Positions 1 through 7,463 of a stretch of DNA of 19,391 bases are shown in pieces. The translations under genes and the position numbers were made by a program. This DNA comes from Desulfobacteraceae bacterium (GTDB taxonomy: Bacteria; Desulfobacterota; Desulfobacteria; Desulfobacterales; JAABSP01), in contig JAABTE010000011.1 in the NCBI GenBank assembly GCA_011390035.1, positions 1 through 19,391 of the forward strand, given 5' to 3'. Numbering within the stretch: position 1 is the stretch's first letter; each line of letters starts with the position of its first letter. Under the pieces are notes generated by a model that saw only the letters and a list, made by a program, of their open reading frames with translations, had not been told where the DNA came from and searched no databases.

Positions 1-1815
1 GTCGGAGAACCGGCGCCGGGTGTCGATCTCCCGGACTCGCTTGAGCCGGTTCATAACCTCGGGCATGAAAAGGATGGTCACCATATGGTGAAATTCATCG
101 AAGACCACCCCCTGCAGCAGCCGTATGGGGGCCAGGTTGGCGGGCAGCGGCTTGTAAATGAGGGAGACATATTGAAGCACCTCGTCCACCACGACACCGA
201 TGATCTCCCCGAGAGACTCCACCACCACGATGAACAGCTTTTCCGGCGACCGGCCATGGACGCCGTCCACAATGGCCCCCAGCGGATAGATGGGAATGAT
301 CCGGCCGTTGTGCTCGATGGCCTGCCGGTTGAGTACGCTCATGCTCCGCCGGGCGTCGGCGATCACGATCTCGCGCACGAAGTTGGCGGGCACCAGGAAC
401 TTGCGCTCGGCCGCCTTGACGAAAAACCCCTCCACCGTGGCAAGAGAGGGCGGCAGGGTGATGACAAACTCCGTGCCCGCCCCCGGCGCGCTGTCCAGGG
501 TGATGCGGCCCTTGATCTTTTCAATGTTCTCCCGAACAATATCCATGCCCACGCCCCTGCCGGAGATCTCGCTGACCTTCTCCGCGGTGGAAAAACCGCA
601 GGAGAAGATAAAGCCGTTCAGGGCGGCCGGGTCCATGGCGGCGATCTCGTCGGCCCGGATCGGGTGCAGGGCCATGGCTTTTTCGCGAATGCGCTCGTAA
701 TTTATGCCCCGGCCGTCGTCCCGCACCCGCAGCCGAATGCCGCCGCCCTCGGGCCGGCAGGCGATCCACAGCCGGCCCTCGGCCGGCTTGCCCCGCTCGC
801 GCCGCTCAGCGGGCGGCTCCAGACCATGATCCGCCGCGTTTCGGACGATATGGATGAGCGGATCATGAAGCTTTTCCAGGATCGCCTTGTCCAGCATGAT
901 GTCGCCGCCCTCAATGCGACAGTCTATCTCCTTTCCGAAGGAGATGGCAAGATCGGCCACCATCTTGCGTATGGGGGCCAGGATCAGCTCCAGTGGCAGC
1001 ATCCGCAGGCCGTACAGCGCCTCCTGCACGGCCCGGGCGTTGCGCTCCAGAAGGGTGATGCCGGTGGCAAAATTCTTCTTGATCTGCTTGGCCATCTTGA
1101 GGCATTCGCCGACCGCCGGGCCCGGCTCCCCGGGGCATGGCGCTTCCCCCCCCGCAGGCGAGGCCATGACGCGAAGGGCCCCTTCAAGGGCCTCCACCCG
1201 CTTGACCTCCCCCTTTAGCTGAAACTGGGTGAGGATCAGGTTGTTGAACAGCCGGATCACATCCTCCATGCGACTGAGCTTGACGCGCACGGTGTCGTAT
1301 TCGGCCATGCGGGGGGCGGGCTCGGGCCGGTCCGCTTCGGCTTCATCGTCGGCATCGGCCTCGCCGGCGCCCGCTCCGGCCGCCGACGCCATGGCGGCCC
1401 TGACCACGTCCAGGGAGAAGGGCTCGCCCGCGTACACCCGCTCATACACCTCCCACAGAGCCTCATGGGGCAGGTATGAATCAACGCCGCGCCGGATCCG
1501 CCCCCCTGCCTCCCGTAGCAGCCCCGTGGTGAAAAAAACGAGCTGCACCAGGGAAGACGAGATGGCGTAGCGCCCCTCCCGCACGCCCTTGAGCAGGTTT
1601 TCCATGCCGTGAAGCACCCGCTCCACTTCCCCGAAACCGAGCATCCGGGACGAGCCCTTCACGGTGTGCAGTGCCCGGAGTACCCGGTTCAGCTCGTCGG
1701 CGCTCTCCGGGTCCTTTTTCAGGGCCATCATGCCCGCGTCGATGCGGATCAGGTTGTCGGACAGCTCGTCCAGGTAGTTTTCAACAAATTCGGCCCTGTC
1801 CAGTCGATGACTCAT
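1..1815 (-). CDS. cheA: Chemotaxis-type histidine kinase CheA, 3' end cut off by the window
   Basis: This is the central histidine kinase of the chemosensory operon; it autophosphorylates on a His and passes phosphate to response regulators. It starts at the ATG at 1815, which overlaps the cheR stop as ATGA, and stays open to base 1 (605 codons seen). Residues 1-110 are an Hpt (P1) domain with phospho-acceptor His50 in 'LHTVKGSSRMLGF'. An Ala/Glu/Asp/Pro-rich linker follows (about 145-175) with no recognisable P2 domain. Next come a P3 dimerisation helix pair with a Pro/Gly-rich insertion, a P4 ATPase domain (N box 'VRNAADHG', 'DDGRGI', 'SGRGVGMDIV', 'GAGTEF') and a nearly complete P5 CheW-like domain. 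Family members often carry a C-terminal receiver domain, and the missing 3' end could encode one. Lack of P2 suits a system without a classical CheY. Identification is secure; the full length is unknown. Confidence 0.95.
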   Translation of the reverse strand, partial: MSHRLDRAEFVENYLDELSDNLIRIDAGMMALKKDPESADELNRVLRALHTVKGSSRMLGFGEVERVLHGMENLLKGVREGRYAISSSLVQLVFFTTGLLREAGGRIRRGVDSYLPHEALWEVYERVYAGEPFSLDVVRAAMASAAGAGAGEADADDEAEADRPEPAPRMAEYDTVRVKLSRMEDVIRLFNNLILTQFQLKGEVKRVEALEGALRVMASPAGGEAPCPGEPGPAVGECLKMAKQIKKNFATGITLLERNARAVQEALYGLRMLPLELILAPIRKMVADLAISFGKEIDCRIEGGDIMLDKAILEKLHDPLIHIVRNAADHGLEPPAERRERGKPAEGRLWIACRPEGGGIRLRVRDDGRGINYERIREKAMALHPIRADEIAAMDPAALNGFIFSCGFSTAEKVSEISGRGVGMDIVRENIEKIKGRITLDSAPGAGTEFVITLPPSLATVEGFFVKAAERKFLVPANFVREIVIADARRSMSVLNRQAIEHNGRIIPIYPLGAIVDGVHGRSPEKLFIVVVESLGEIIGVVVDEVLQYVSLIYKPLPANLAPIRLLQGVVFDEFHHMVTILFMPEVMNRLKRVREIDTRRRFSD

Positions 1816-3296
1816 GGTCCCGCCTCCCCTTCCCCGGCGCGGTCCAGCCGCTCGATCCATTTTCCGCACATGCTAAGAAAATACCGGGCGTTGAACCCCT
1901 CCAGAAGAAAATGGAAATGATAGGCGTTTCGGGCGATGTAGGCCATGATGTCCCGCTCGCACCGGTGATATTCCTGGTAGGCCTGGCGGGGCGATATGTC
2001 CTGGGTGAGCATGGCCAGGTAAAATCGGGCGGGCCAGAAATCGTGCGCCATATGGATGGCCCGGGCGTAGCGATGGCGGGCCCGGTCGGCGCGATTTGCG
2101 GCCATCTCCAGGTAGCCCGAAAGAAACAGGGAGATCTCGTTTTCGGGCAGCACCGAATCGACCAGCTCCAGCAGGTCCCGGGCCTCGGCGATCTGGTCGG
2201 CGTTGATCAGGCAAACGATCTGGAGAAACTGGACGGCAACGGAAAAATCGATGTCGTCTTCCACCCTAAAGAGCGGGTTCTGAAGCTTCTGGCTGGCATA
2301 GGACATGATCCGCCGGGTATCCACCGGATGGGGCTCCCGCCGTCCGCCCGGCATGAAGCGCCGCACCGCCGCCTCCACCTCCCGGCGGCGCTGGAGCTGG
2401 TCCAGCAGGCGGGCGTCGAAACCGGCGCCCCGGATCTTTTCCGCGATGCTCTTGCGCCGGAAAAAATAGACGCCCTCATGCTCCATCAGCTTCAGGTTGG
2501 GGTTGGCCACAAGGGGCACCTCCGCCGCGCCCAGGAACAGGGCGCCGCCCGGCTTCAGGGCCGGGATCACCCGGGTCAATATGTCCCGCCGCGCCTCCAT
2601 GGGCATGTAGATCATCACGTTTCGCAAAAAGATCACGTCGAAGGCGTCGGCAAGGGCGTCCAGGTTGTCTTTGAACAGGTTGATCCGCCGGATGTCGATG
2701 CGCGAGAGCAGATCCCGGGACAGATGGTATTCCCCGCCCTCCCGGCGGATATGGGGCCCCAGCAGGTGGCGGAAGCGCTCCCCGTCCCGGCGGAAGGCGT
2801 TTTCCGAAAAGCGGCCCCGGCTGAAACGGGCCAGGGATTCGGCGTTGATGTCCGAGGCCATCACCGAAAAGGGCGCCCCGCCCCGACCCTGGGCCATGGC
2901 CATGGCCGCAAGGGAGATGGCCTCCTCGCCCGTGGCGCAGGCGGCGCTCCACAAGCAGGGGCGGCCGGCTTCGAACAGGGCCGGCAGCAGGTGGCTTTCC
3001 AGAACGGCGAAGTGCTTTTCCTCCCGGAAAAAATAGGTCTCGCCGATGGTGACGGCCGCGACAAACCGGTCGTATTCGTCGGAATGGGCTCGCAGCCGCT
3101 CAAGGTACCTGTCCGGCCCCATGCCCAGGGTCGCCAGCCTTCCGGCCACGAACCGCCGCACGGACCGATGGTGAGACTCGGGCAGGCGGATGCCGGTTTC
3201 ATCGAGGATCAGGGCCGTCAGGGTTTGAAAATCGGCGTCCGAAATCCGGCCGGCCTGATCCGCTTCTCTCCGGAGGGCATCTTTCATTTGGCTCAC
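1812..3296 (-). CDS. cheR: Chemoreceptor methyltransferase CheR with C-terminal TPR-like extension
   Basis: This enzyme transfers methyl groups from S-adenosylmethionine to Glu residues of chemoreceptors during adaptation. The 494-residue protein begins with GTG inside a GTGA overlap with the cheB stop; an ATG three codons later is an alternative. An N-terminal helical domain (about 15-85) is followed by 'TIGETYFFRE' (83-92), a SAM-binding loop 'SAACATGEEA' (118-127), 'ASDIN' (147-151), 'FLRNVMIYM' (223-231) and 'LKPGGALFLGAAE' (247-259). Catalytic-domain homology ends near 283. The remaining roughly 210 residues are helical and Ala/Leu/Arg-rich with TPR-like spacing, for example 'NEISLFLSGYLEMAANRADR'. 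The family's usual length is about 270-290 residues, so this is the TPR-extended type, as in WspC. The extension may dock receptors, because neither receptor here ends in a CheR-binding pentapeptide. Confidence 0.95.
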   Translation of the reverse strand: MSQMKDALRREADQAGRISDADFQTLTALILDETGIRLPESHHRSVRRFVAGRLATLGMGPDRYLERLRAHSDEYDRFVAAVTIGETYFFREEKHFAVLESHLLPALFEAGRPCLWSAACATGEEAISLAAMAMAQGRGGAPFSVMASDINAESLARFSRGRFSENAFRRDGERFRHLLGPHIRREGGEYHLSRDLLSRIDIRRINLFKDNLDALADAFDVIFLRNVMIYMPMEARRDILTRVIPALKPGGALFLGAAEVPLVANPNLKLMEHEGVYFFRRKSIAEKIRGAGFDARLLDQLQRRREVEAAVRRFMPGGRREPHPVDTRRIMSYASQKLQNPLFRVEDDIDFSVAVQFLQIVCLINADQIAEARDLLELVDSVLPENEISLFLSGYLEMAANRADRARHRYARAIHMAHDFWPARFYLAMLTQDISPRQAYQEYHRCERDIMAYIARNAYHFHFLLEGFNARYFLSMCGKWIERLDRAGEGEAGP

Positions 3297-4309
3297 CGGA
3301 CGGGCCTGGCCAGGGTGATCATTGCGCCCGGGATCTCCTCCAGCGGCAGCACCCGGGAGGCGCCCCCCTGCTCGATGGCCGCCTTGGGCATGCCGAAAAT
3401 GGCCGATGTCTTTTCATCCTGCACCAGCGTGTAGCCGCCACGGGCCAGGATGGACACGCAGCCCTTGGCCCCGTCCCGGCCCATGCCGGTGAGCAAAACC
3501 CCCAGCAGCCGATCCCGGCACGCATCCGCGGCGGACTCGAACAGCACGTCCACGCTCGGCCGCTGGTTTAGCGCCTTCTGGCCGTTATCCAGCGCCAGCC
3601 GGCAGCCGTCGATTTTCAGGTGCCGGTCCACCGGCGCCACCCATACCTCGCCGGGCCGGACACGGACTTCGGCCTCGGCAAGGGCCACGGCCAGCGGGGT
3701 GGCGTCGTTGAGCCAGCGGGCGTATCCCAGATCGAAGCCCGCCTCCATGTGCTGGACCAGCAGGATGGGGGCGGGAAAATCGGCGGGCAGCCGGGCCAGG
3801 ATCTCCCGCACCGCCATGGGGCCGCCCGTGGAGGCGCCCATCGCCACCAGGGTGATGGATCGGGGAACGCGCCGGCCGCGATCCGCTCCCGGCACGTCCC
3901 GCCCCACCCTCGCCTCGGCCAGGGATCGCAGCTTCTTGAGAAAATTACCATAAAAGGCCGGATCATTGAAATCATCCATGTCCGGCTTCCGCATGGCCTC
4001 AAGGGCGCCGGCGCCGATGGAGGCATAACTGTTTTCCGGCGTCAGGTCGTTTGAAAAGATCAGCACCGGCGCCGGGTTCTCCGCCATGATCCGGCGGGTG
4101 GCCTCCAGACCGTCCATGAGGGGCATGACGATATCCATCACGATCAGGTCCGGCCGGAGCTGGCGGCTCAACTCCACGGCCCGCAGGCCGTTGGACGCCT
4201 CTCCGACCACCTCCATCTCCGGATCAAAGGCCAGCAGCCGCTTGAGGATAGACCGGATCAGGGCCGAATCATCCACTATCAGAATTTTAATCCCGCTCTT
4301 TTTTCCCAT
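3293..4309 (-). CDS. cheB: Chemoreceptor methylesterase/deamidase CheB
   Basis: CheB removes methyl groups from receptor glutamates and can deamidate glutamines; phosphorylation by CheA activates it. The 338-residue protein has a receiver domain (1-125) with acidic pair Asp13/Asp14, phospho-acceptor Asp59 ('LIVMDIVMP'), Ser86 and Lys108. A linker of about 25 residues leads to the esterase domain (151-338). Its catalytic triad is visible as Ser160 in 'MGASTGGP', His187 in 'VQHME' and Asp279 in 'GMGRDGA'. The residue after the 'QHM' motif is Glu, where family members usually have Pro. The start at 4309 lies 24 bp beyond the upstream CheW-like stop, with a purine-rich AAGAGAG ahead of it. The stop overlaps the cheR start by 4 bp. 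Length and motifs are typical of the family, so the call is firm. Confidence 0.96.
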   Translation of the reverse strand: MGKKSGIKILIVDDSALIRSILKRLLAFDPEMEVVGEASNGLRAVELSRQLRPDLIVMDIVMPLMDGLEATRRIMAENPAPVLIFSNDLTPENSYASIGAGALEAMRKPDMDDFNDPAFYGNFLKKLRSLAEARVGRDVPGADRGRRVPRSITLVAMGASTGGPMAVREILARLPADFPAPILLVQHMEAGFDLGYARWLNDATPLAVALAEAEVRVRPGEVWVAPVDRHLKIDGCRLALDNGQKALNQRPSVDVLFESAADACRDRLLGVLLTGMGRDGAKGCVSILARGGYTLVQDEKTSAIFGMPKAAIEQGGASRVLPLEEIPGAMITLARPVR

Positions 4310-4333
4310 GAACCGCTCTCTTGTTCCCCTCCG

Positions 4334-4882
4334 TCATCCCACGCCGGGTTCCGTGACATGCCTGAGCAGCATCGGCCCCAGATCCAGCAGGTACCCTATG
4401 CCGCCATCTTCCGTAAACCGGCAGCCCGCGAACCCCTCCCGGCCCAACCGTTCCCGAAGCCCGCCCGGCAGGGGGCGAAAACACGAGGGCGGCAGGGAGA
4501 CCAATTGGACCCGGGCGCACACCCGCACCCCGATCCGCCGGGAAGACACCGCCGGGCGGCGCCGGCCCGCCCATTCCGTCCACGCCACCCGCGCCACCTC
4601 CGAAAGGGCGGCCGTCTCCACGATCAGCGCCATGCGGACGGCCCGCTCCTCGGTGAAGCCGAAGATCCGCTCCAGCCGGGCCTCCAGATCCAGCAGGGCA
4701 AGGGGCCGCCCATCCAGATCCATCCAGCCGGGCAGATCCGGGGAGCCATCCGGAAAGGGCGTGATCGACGGCGCACGCAGACCCGCCCGCGCCGGGGCCC
4801 GCTCCAGGTAAAACCATCCCGCCGGATAGGGCAGCGCCAGGTAGGGCCTTGGCCGGCGCTCCTTTTCATTCCCGAAGGTCAT
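4334..4882 (-). CDS. Highly divergent CheW-like adaptor
   Basis: This 182-residue protein sits between cheW and cheB and starts inside the last 17 bp of cheW, so it is part of the same transcript and probably translationally coupled. It has no clear standard CheW signature, but several segments fit the fold: 'LPGWMDLDGRPLALLDL' (50-66) matches the CheW 'G-x-x-N-L-R-G-x-x-x-P-x-x-D-L' region. 'VRMALIVET' (82-90) matches the following strand, and 'GIGYLLDLGPML' near the end matches the C-terminal 'vp-lLDl-kLl' strand. The Arg of the 'LRG' motif is Asp57 here. Residues about 106-150 form an Arg/Pro/Gly-rich insertion. By position it is probably the second adaptor of a two-CheW system (as with WspB and WspD), but a diverged non-signalling paralogue is possible. 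Coding status is supported by its packing in the operon. Confidence 0.68.
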   Translation of the reverse strand: MTFGNEKERRPRPYLALPYPAGWFYLERAPARAGLRAPSITPFPDGSPDLPGWMDLDGRPLALLDLEARLERIFGFTEERAVRMALIVETAALSEVARVAWTEWAGRRRPAVSSRRIGVRVCARVQLVSLPPSCFRPLPGGLRERLGREGFAGCRFTEDGGIGYLLDLGPMLLRHVTEPGVG

Positions 4883-5420
4883 GGGCCAGCTTGTCCAGCA
4901 GGCTTTTGATGGCCACCACCGGAATGTTTCCGCTCCCGGCCGCCACCATCCCGGAAAAATAGCTCAACTCCCCCTCCTTCGTGGAAAGCGGACGGACCTT
5001 GTCCCGGGTCACCTTGAGCATCTCCGCCACCTCGGATATCAAAAAGGCCATGGCGTCATCTTCCCCTCGGGAGATGACAAAGGCGCGGGCGTCCAGGTTC
5101 CGCTTTTCGAACAGGGCATGCAGGTCGCACACCGTGTAGGGCTCGCCCAGGCGATTGATGATCCCCCGAATATAAGGGGGAACGAAGGGGACGAAGTAGA
5201 TGGGAACATCCGTCACGATCTCCCGCACCGCCTCCGCCGGAAAGGCGAACAGCCGCTGGCCGATCCGGGCCACCAAAAACCGTGCGAGCGTGGCATCCAC
5301 GTCCGCTTCCGCCGACTCCCCCATGGATTCAAGAGTCGATGCCCCCGTCGATTCAAGGGCCGATGCCCCCGTTTCCTCCGCGCCTTTGTCCGGCCCCTGT
5401 CCCCGCTCAATCTTCTCCAT
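4866..5420 (-). CDS. cheW: CheW coupling protein with repeat-containing N-terminal tail
   Basis: CheW bridges chemoreceptors and CheA in the signalling array at the inner membrane. This protein has 184 residues, and its ATG start lies 4 bp after the stop of the upstream receptor gene. The first about 43 residues are a hydrophilic tail containing a Ser/Glu/Gly octapeptide repeat (TGASALES, TGASTLES, MGESAEAD), which CheW proteins normally lack. The CheW domain spans about 44-180. Glu68 in 'AVREI' is kept. The hallmark 'N-L-R-G' loop reads N-R-L-G at 89-92, so the conserved Arg (Arg62 of E. coli CheW) is replaced by Leu91 with an Arg one place earlier. 'GEPYTVCDL' (92-100) follows as expected. 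The family call is firm. The altered loop may match the altered receptor tips in the same operon. Confidence 0.9.
   Translation of the reverse strand: MEKIERGQGPDKGAEETGASALESTGASTLESMGESAEADVDATLARFLVARIGQRLFAFPAEAVREIVTDVPIYFVPFVPPYIRGIINRLGEPYTVCDLHALFEKRNLDARAFVISRGEDDAMAFLISEVAEMLKVTRDKVRPLSTKEGELSYFSGMVAAGSGNIPVVAIKSLLDKLAHDLRE
5302..5373. repeat. 24-bp tandem repeat in the cheW N-terminal tail
   Basis: Two 24-bp units at 5326-5349 and 5350-5373 match at 21 of 24 positions. The adjoining 5302-5325 keeps similarity only in its second half. The unit length is a multiple of three and encodes an eight-residue Ser/Glu/Gly repeat ahead of the CheW domain, so copy-number change would lengthen the tail without shifting frame. 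Confidence 0.85.
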
Positions 5421-5424
5421 TTAT

Positions 5425-7446
5425 TTAATCCTTGATGACGCGCTGCAGCGTGCCGCTCTCCGCCGCCTGGCCGCCATTGCCGGCATCGCCCTGATAGCCG
5501 TCAATCAGCGCCTCCAGCCCCTCGGCCGTTCCCTGGAGATTTTCGGACGCATCCGTCATGGCCCGCGTGGAGACCACGAAATTGTCGATGCCCTCGGAGA
5601 TCTGCTTCAGGGTCTGCACGATCTGATCGAAGGTGGCCACCTGCTGGTTGATGGACAGGGCGATGTGCTCGGCCGAGCCGGCGGCGATCTCCGATGAGCT
5701 GAGGATGTCCTCGAAGACCCGCTTGAGCCGGCCGGACAGCGCCCACCCCTCGCCGATCTTCTCGGTCACATCCTCGGAAGACAGGATCAGGTGATCCGAC
5801 GAGTGCTGGATCTCGTTGATCTTGGACTTGATCTGCCCGGTGGAGGCCACTGTTCCGTCGGCCAGCCGGCGGATCTCGTTGGCCACTATCTTGAAGTTGC
5901 CCCCCGCCTCGCCCGCGGAGGCGGCCTCCAGCTCGGCGTTGAAGGCGATGATCCGGATCTGATCGGCGATGCCGTTGATGATGTTGACGATCTCCCATAT
6001 GGAGGCGATCCGCTCGCCCAGGGAGCGCATCCCGGCGATGCGCTGGGCGTTTGCTCCTCGGATCTCGTCCATCTTGCCCAGGCTCTCCTTGATGAGGGAA
6101 AAGCCGTCCGTCACCGCGTCCCGGGCGCTGTTGGCCATGCCGGCCACCTCGTTGATCCTTCCGGCGATGGAGCGGGCCAGCTTGTCCGAATCCTCCATGG
6201 TGGAGACGATCTCCTTTACCGAGGCCGCCTGCTGGTTGGATGTGCTGGCCGTCTCCTGGGAGATGGCCGAAAGGCTCTGCACCGCGTCGGCGAGTACGCC
6301 GGTGGACTGGCGGATGCGCCCCAGGATCGTTTCAAAGCTTTCCAGCATGATGTTAAGGCGCCTGGAGATTTCTCCCAGCTCGTCTTTGGATACGATGGGA
6401 ATGCGCCGGGACAGATCGCCCCGCACCACGGCCCCGGCCACCTCGCTGATGGCGCCCACCGGGGCCATCAGCCGCGAGAAGATGCTGGAAAGCAACAGGT
6501 AATTGACCAGGCAGCCCAGCAAGACGCCCGCCAGCGCCAGATATCCGATCATCCGCAGTTCGGCGCGCATGTCCTCAAGAGACCGGATCACCGCAACGCC
6601 CCATCCCATCCGGTCCAGGCGGCGAAAGCGGACCAGCCTGTCCGCCCCGCCGGAAACGGAAACCCGCGTCTGACCGTCGCCTTTGGCCACCATTGGCGGA
6701 AAGGCCGCCGCCACTTCCGGCTCCAGAGCGCCCTCGCCCCCTGCCACCAGAAGCCGGCCCTGCCCGTCCAGAATGACGGCCCGCCCGCCAGCCACCTTCC
6801 CCGCGTCTCCCAGCGCGCCGGCAAAATCGACGGCCTGCGCCAGATAGCGGAATTCCGACTTGTAACAGGTGGCCCAGACCAGCACCCGCCATTCCGGAAA
6901 CTCCACGACGTAGGCGGCCTTGGGGCGGGCCTCATTCTCCCCCACGTTGCGCCAGTCGTACTCGAAATACCCGTTCTTCAGCCGAATGGCCTGTTGCATG
7001 AAAGGATAGCCGCTGGCATCCACGCCCTCGGACAGGGGATGGATCAGCAGCACCCCCTCGTAGCTGACGATGCTGAGATAGCCCGTGCGCCCCACCCGGC
7101 CGAACGCCGGGTCCAGCAGCACCTCCCGCGCCGCCGCCATGGCCTGATCCTGCGTCATGTCTCTATCAAGGGTTCTGCGATAGTAGTGATCCAGCAGGTC
7201 CCGCGTCTTTTCCGCCACGGCGCGCAGGTGGTTCTTTATGGCGTCGTCCATGGCGCGATTGAGCGTGCCGTGGACCAGGTCGGTTGTGTCGGCCAGGGCC
7301 TTGCGCTCCCGCTCCATCAGGTTGCTCCGCTGGCCCAGGTAGAACAGGATGCCCATCGCGACAAACACCAGAACAAACAGCATCCCGAACAGACAGATAA
7401 CCTTCCCTTCCAGGGTTTGCAGGTAGCGGGACAGACGGTTTGCCAT
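5425..7446 (-). CDS. Methyl-accepting chemotaxis protein with a periplasmic Cache-type sensor
   Basis: This 673-residue transmembrane chemoreceptor senses a periplasmic ligand and controls CheA. TM1 is at about 16-38. The periplasmic region (39-297) has a helix followed by Cache-like halves, including 'GRTGYLSIVSYEGVLLIHP' (119-137) and a second half near 215-290 ('AVILDGQGRLLV'), so it looks like a double Cache domain. TM2 is at about 298-320. A HAMP domain follows (321-375), then a cytoplasmic coiled-coil signalling domain. The hairpin tip near 490-520 reads 'IADQIRIIAFNAELEAASAG' instead of the usual 'TNLLALNAAIEAARAGE' pattern. The ATG at 7446 is chosen because GGAGGA lies 5 nt upstream; longer in-frame readings run into the upstream receptor gene in another frame. 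There is no CheR-binding pentapeptide at the C-terminus. The ligand cannot be predicted. Confidence 0.93.
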   Translation of the reverse strand: MANRLSRYLQTLEGKVICLFGMLFVLVFVAMGILFYLGQRSNLMERERKALADTTDLVHGTLNRAMDDAIKNHLRAVAEKTRDLLDHYYRRTLDRDMTQDQAMAAAREVLLDPAFGRVGRTGYLSIVSYEGVLLIHPLSEGVDASGYPFMQQAIRLKNGYFEYDWRNVGENEARPKAAYVVEFPEWRVLVWATCYKSEFRYLAQAVDFAGALGDAGKVAGGRAVILDGQGRLLVAGGEGALEPEVAAAFPPMVAKGDGQTRVSVSGGADRLVRFRRLDRMGWGVAVIRSLEDMRAELRMIGYLALAGVLLGCLVNYLLLSSIFSRLMAPVGAISEVAGAVVRGDLSRRIPIVSKDELGEISRRLNIMLESFETILGRIRQSTGVLADAVQSLSAISQETASTSNQQAASVKEIVSTMEDSDKLARSIAGRINEVAGMANSARDAVTDGFSLIKESLGKMDEIRGANAQRIAGMRSLGERIASIWEIVNIINGIADQIRIIAFNAELEAASAGEAGGNFKIVANEIRRLADGTVASTGQIKSKINEIQHSSDHLILSSEDVTEKIGEGWALSGRLKRVFEDILSSSEIAAGSAEHIALSINQQVATFDQIVQTLKQISEGIDNFVVSTRAMTDASENLQGTAEGLEALIDGYQGDAGNGGQAAESGTLQRVIKD

Positions 7447-7451
7447 GGGAT

Positions 7452-7457
7452 TCCTCC
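7452..7457 (-). promoter_or_regulatory. Ribosome binding site of the Cache chemoreceptor
   Basis: GGAGGA on the minus strand lies 5 nt before the ATG at 7446 within the 17-bp gap after the upstream receptor stop. It fixes the start of the Cache chemoreceptor. Confidence 0.8.
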
Positions 7458-7463
7458 GCGGGA

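Noticed and set aside
85..3434. Long plus-strand open frames over cheA and cheR (377 and 587 codons)
   Set aside because: They are antisense to genes with full family motifs, read as Gly/His/Pro/Arg-rich low-quality protein, and arise from high G+C third-position bias.
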